From NCBI GenBank assembly GCA_964036045.1, contig OZ038402.1:4464581-4528580 (forward strand): 64,000 bases of DNA. The letters are read 5' to 3'. Numbering within the stretch: position 1 is the stretch's first letter; each line of letters opens with the position of its first letter. The notes beneath the pieces are model-generated. The model did not search any database, was not told where the DNA came from, and saw only the letters and a list, made by a program, of their open reading frames with translations. This stretch comes from Eutreptiella sp. 'Long Island Sound 2002' (lineage: Eukaryota; Euglenozoa; Euglenophyceae; Eutreptiales; Eutreptiaceae). The translations under genes were made by a program, and so were the position numbers. Shown here piece by piece: positions 60,960 to 64,000 of the stretch.

Positions 60960-62760
60960 CAAATCTTCTAGGGTCAGCTCACGTTCACAGGCCCCAAAGA
61001 GGCCTCGCGCGAACAGCATCACTACACAGGGGTCTGCCCCATGATTTCCCCCATCTATTTCATGATATAGCCCAGCTTCCTAGCATTCGCCCTCCTAGGC
61101 GTCCCATAGTCATTGCAGCGCTACAGCACATGGCGCTGGCCTTTCTTGGGTTGCGTGGGTCAGCCAGGGGGCTCGCCCTCCTATGGGTTGTGTTGAACAC
61201 CATTTTGCAGTCTGGCCTCTTCTGTGAGTCTGACGGCTACTATGACTACCTCCGTCAGGGTCCTGAACCCGGCCTCCATGCCCGTGTCACTGAGGACATG
61301 GCCGGTAAAGGCCTGGGGGAGGCAGGCGCAGTGCACATTGCACACAGCATCTGGCGCCGTCTCGTCCCTAGAAACCTGCGCAAGCAGTACACCAAGTGCA
61401 CACGGGAGGCACAACAGCCCCGTTTTGCCCCTCATTCTCAGCACACGGTAGGGCGCATGCTTGAGTCCATCCGAGTGGATACCACAGGCATGAGACACAC
61501 CCAGGCCAGGGTATCATCCTCTGTTTTCTTGCGTTACAAAAATGCTGAAAAGTGTAGGTTGCTCCTGAATGCGGTGCGCATTAATGCTAGCGACCACGGG
61601 GCACCTAAGGCGGTGCGCCTGCCAACCCTCAGCCACCTGGCTCACACCATCAAAGGCTCTACGTCTGGCAGATGGCTCTGCAAGATCGATCTGCGAAACT
61701 GCTATTGGAGCATCAGGCTGCCACGTTCATGGCATAGGGTCTTTGTAGTTCAGGCAGGACGCCACCGCTACAAGTATACCCGGCTTCCTTTTGGATGGCG
61801 TTATTCCCCCTCAATCTGCCAAACCCTTGTCAAGCGTTTGGTTGCCTGAGCCATCTCTGCCGCCAAAGTCCCAGTGGGCAATAAAGTGTATGTGGACGAT
61901 GTCCTTCTTGATGCAAAAAGCAGGCGCTCGCTCAACATTGGCAGAAAGGCGGTTGTCCACAAGCTTAGACAAGCGGGTTTCATTATCAGCGTTAAAAGTG
62001 ACACTCGCCCCACGAAGCGCATCGGTTTTGTGGGGAAATGGTTTGACACTCTCCGCTAATACATATAGAACCAACCGGCTGTTTTGGCTGGAGCTTTTCG
62101 CATGTGGATTCGGGCAGTGGGCACAGGAAAAATCACTGCCTCTGACCTTATGCGCCTGCTTGGCCGCATGCAGTGGCTCATCCGCCCAACCTCTCTATCC
62201 TGTTTTCTGGCTGGTGCATACAGGTCAGCATATTCAGGAGAGAACAAATTTACCAGAGGTCTCATCCGTTCCACAGCCACCGCCCTCCTTTTTTTCCTGG
62301 TCCCCCAGTCATGCAAGTCCAAGCCGGCACAGGACGGCCGAGTATATTTTGCTGATGCAGCCCCCCCGTCCACTACATGCGCCAGGCACACCATCGGAGT
62401 GGTGGGCCCCAAAGGCTGCTACCGCTCGCGCCGCTGTCCTCCATGGGTCACCGCACTGGCTCAGGCTGAGCTCTATGGGCTCTACTCCGCCGCCAAAATT
62501 GCCGCCTATGGAGGCCATGGCACGGCCTGCATAGGGGTTGACAGTGACACGGCGAGGTACTAGGCACTTCGTCAAAGGGCCACGACCCACTGCCATGTAC
62601 CGAACAGACTCCTCCGCCGGCTTTTCTGGCTGCGCTTCTGGAGTGGTTTGAAACTGGTCTTTTTCGGGGTGCATACATCCCAGAATCCAGCTGACCCTCT
62701 TTCGCGTCAGTCCAGCTTCCCCTCTGTGGCTGCAGCCATCAAAGAAGCGCAGGCGCGCCA
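60960..62760 (+). pseudogene. Reverse transcriptase-RNase H of the retroelement
   Basis: One continuous frame. Reverse transcriptase: SSVFLRYKNAEKCRLLLNAV (motif 1-2 region), CKIDLRNCYWSIRLP (motif A Asp), YTRLPFGWRYSPSICQTLV (motif B), VYVDDVLL (motif C, YVDD) and RIGFVGKWFD. RNase H: VYFADAA (Asp), AQAELYGLYSAAK (Glu), GVDSDTARY (Asp) and HTSQNPADPLSR. It copies element RNA to DNA and degrades the template. In-frame TGA at 61847, TAA at 62057, TAG at 62066 and TAG at 62561 interrupt it; all catalytic residues are retained. The PADPLSR ending is typical of DIRS-like and chromovirus-related RNase H domains. Confidence 0.9.
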
Positions 62761-63112
62761 CACACACACTGGTGTGCTGCAGATGAGCCGTATGAGCACA
62801 TACAGTCCCTGCAGCCTCTGCCGTGCTCCCTGCATGTCTAAACCCCCCCCCCCCTCCGGCTTCAAGTGTTCTCCCTTCTTGCGCGCCTCGGGTTTTGTCT
62901 CGTTGGACTGGCGCCCCAGTCGCCAGCGGCATCCGATTTCTTTCTGGTTTCCTCAACCCTGTTGGGCGCCGCGTCTCTGTTGTTTGCCCCCCCCCCCCAC
63001 GCCGTCCCGCACTGGTTTAGTCTATACGGTTGCTTTCTTAGGCCGAGCTCAATCTGCCCCCCCCATGAACGCCCCCCTTACACAAGTTGCGCTGCGAGAT
63101 GGGCAAGAGACA

Positions 63113-63185
63113 TAGACGGCCCAATAGTGAGAGCGCTGGTCTTCAATCGTCCCGGCGGGGGTTTGATTCCTGGGAGCTGCTGCTC
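63113..63185 (+). repeat. tRNA-like segment
   Basis: AATAGTGAGAGCGCTGGTCT, TCAATC, then GGGGGTTTGATTCCTGGGA (B-box-like). Stems pair only partly. It lies just after the retroelement's last open frame. Confidence 0.35.
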
Positions 63186-63189
63186 TTGG

Positions 63190-64000
63190 GTCCCCTGCAC
63201 GTAGAGCTCTCTAGTGGGCATCGTTGGAACCACCCACCCTTTCTGCAGCCCGCGCCACCGCCGATGCTTTGATGACCAATATATCATGCTTTGAGCGTTG
63301 GAGCCTACTCGCAGGGTGTAGTTTGCAGGATGCTCCGACCCATGAGGTCTGCGGAATCTGGTATGTGTTGCATGAAGTCAACACGTATTGCTCCGGACAT
63401 GGCTTGGCTGGTGTGCTTTTTTCTTGTGAGTATGCTGATTTCACTGCACAGAGGTTTCAGTGGTATGGGCTGTAGTAAGGCTGATGCAACAAATGCATGC
63501 AATGAAATGGTACTTGGACTCTCAATGGTGTGTCTGCAAAACAGGGTTTTGTTTTCTGTTGTTGAGTGGTTGAGCTGTTGAGTGACTCTGTCCGAGAACC
63601 CCTGAATTGCCCTTAAAAATGCATTTCAGGTCGTAGTGTTGCAGTAAAACAACATTTTTGGGTGAATAAAACAAAAAAAACAAAAAAACCGGGTTTTTTA
63701 AGAACATCGCTTTGGGGGTCAGGCGGTCAAACGTCCATGACCTCCGTTTAGCTCAGCCTTGGGTGTCCCCATGTCGCATGTCTATGGGCACATTGGGCTG
63801 CGCCGTAACGAGTCCGGCAGAAGTGGGGAGTGAATGTCATTGTGCTCCAAAAACGATAAGGCTCTTTGCTCAAGACGGTCGAAGAGAGATGGGGGTCAAG
63901 AGGAGTCAAGACGTGCAGATCTCAGAATCCGACATCCCAAAGTAGTCAAAGTCTGCAAACACGGAGGTAGTGCTGCCCTTAGTCGAGGAAGGGTGTGGAG
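63190..64000. other. No gene seen
   Basis: Short frames only. There is an A-rich run near 63665-63690 (AAAACAAAAAAAACAAAAAA) that could be a poly-A remnant. Confidence 0.5.

Larger units (their letters stand above)
58794..63115 (+). mobile_element. Decayed DIRS-type (tyrosine-recombinase) retroelement
   Basis: Four coding zones on one strand: a Gag-like ORF, a tyrosine recombinase, a reverse transcriptase and an RNase H. The YR/RT/RH combination defines the DIRS order of retrotransposons, which integrate by recombination through a circular intermediate instead of with a DDE integrase. The limits given are those of the coding zones; I could not identify the expected split or inverted terminal repeats. 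In-frame stops (58863, 58926, 60173, 61847, 62057, 62066 and 62561) and a homopolymer frameshift show it is dead under the standard code. Confidence 0.8.

Overview
This is a eukaryotic nuclear window, most likely from a microalga or a related protist. The evidence is GT-AG spliceosomal introns inside recognisable genes, a hybrid histidine kinase of GAF / kinase / receiver-like / receiver layout, a tyrosine-recombinase (DIRS-type) retroelement, hAT-type transposase remnants, tRNA-like SINE heads, and a very high load of satellites, minisatellites and poly-G/poly-C tracts. I cannot name the species. Genes are sparse; most of the 64 kb is repeat-derived.

Layout. 1-4.0 kb: dispersed repeats and a small terminal-inverted-repeat element with one acidic ORF. 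4.0-6.2 kb: an intact single-exon RluA/RluD-family pseudouridine synthase whose catalytic domain is split by a huge Gly-Ala insert encoded by a hexanucleotide repeat. 8.1-11.8 kb: an 85-bp satellite array with a 7-monomer (595-bp) higher-order repeat, next to an ACTCAGT palindrome array and bracketed by an inverted repeat. 12.4-13.4 kb: a 37-bp minisatellite and a possible small membrane-protein gene. 13.6-19.4 kb: repeats, including an inverted and circularly permuted duplicate pair. 19.6-22.6 kb: a three-exon FHIT dinucleoside-triphosphatase gene with introns full of one dispersed repeat family. 25.9-27.05 kb: an RNase H1-type protein with a long Ser/Pro tail. 31.6-47.4 kb: the hybrid histidine kinase gene, with an 8.8-kb intron holding a hAT remnant and nested inverted-repeat elements. 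47.4-58 kb: repeats, a folded-back MITE, a second hAT remnant and three copies of a medium-repetitive element. 57.9-63.1 kb: a divergent Lys-rich ORF followed by a decayed Gag-YR-RT-RNase H retroelement.

The three best genes (pseudouridine synthase, FHIT, kinase) do unrelated jobs in RNA modification, nucleotide metabolism and signalling, and show no operon-like link. The most interesting points are: the kinase has apparently lost its phospho-acceptor histidine through a change that fits a 3-bp in-frame deletion; its 3' end has two competing splice acceptors, with an overlapping ORF that starts with a PCNA-binding-like motif; the satellite has a clear higher-order structure and relatives at three other places; the retroelement carries its recombinase upstream of its reverse transcriptase; and the broken element ORFs are interrupted mainly by TAG/TAA at places where Gln would read well.
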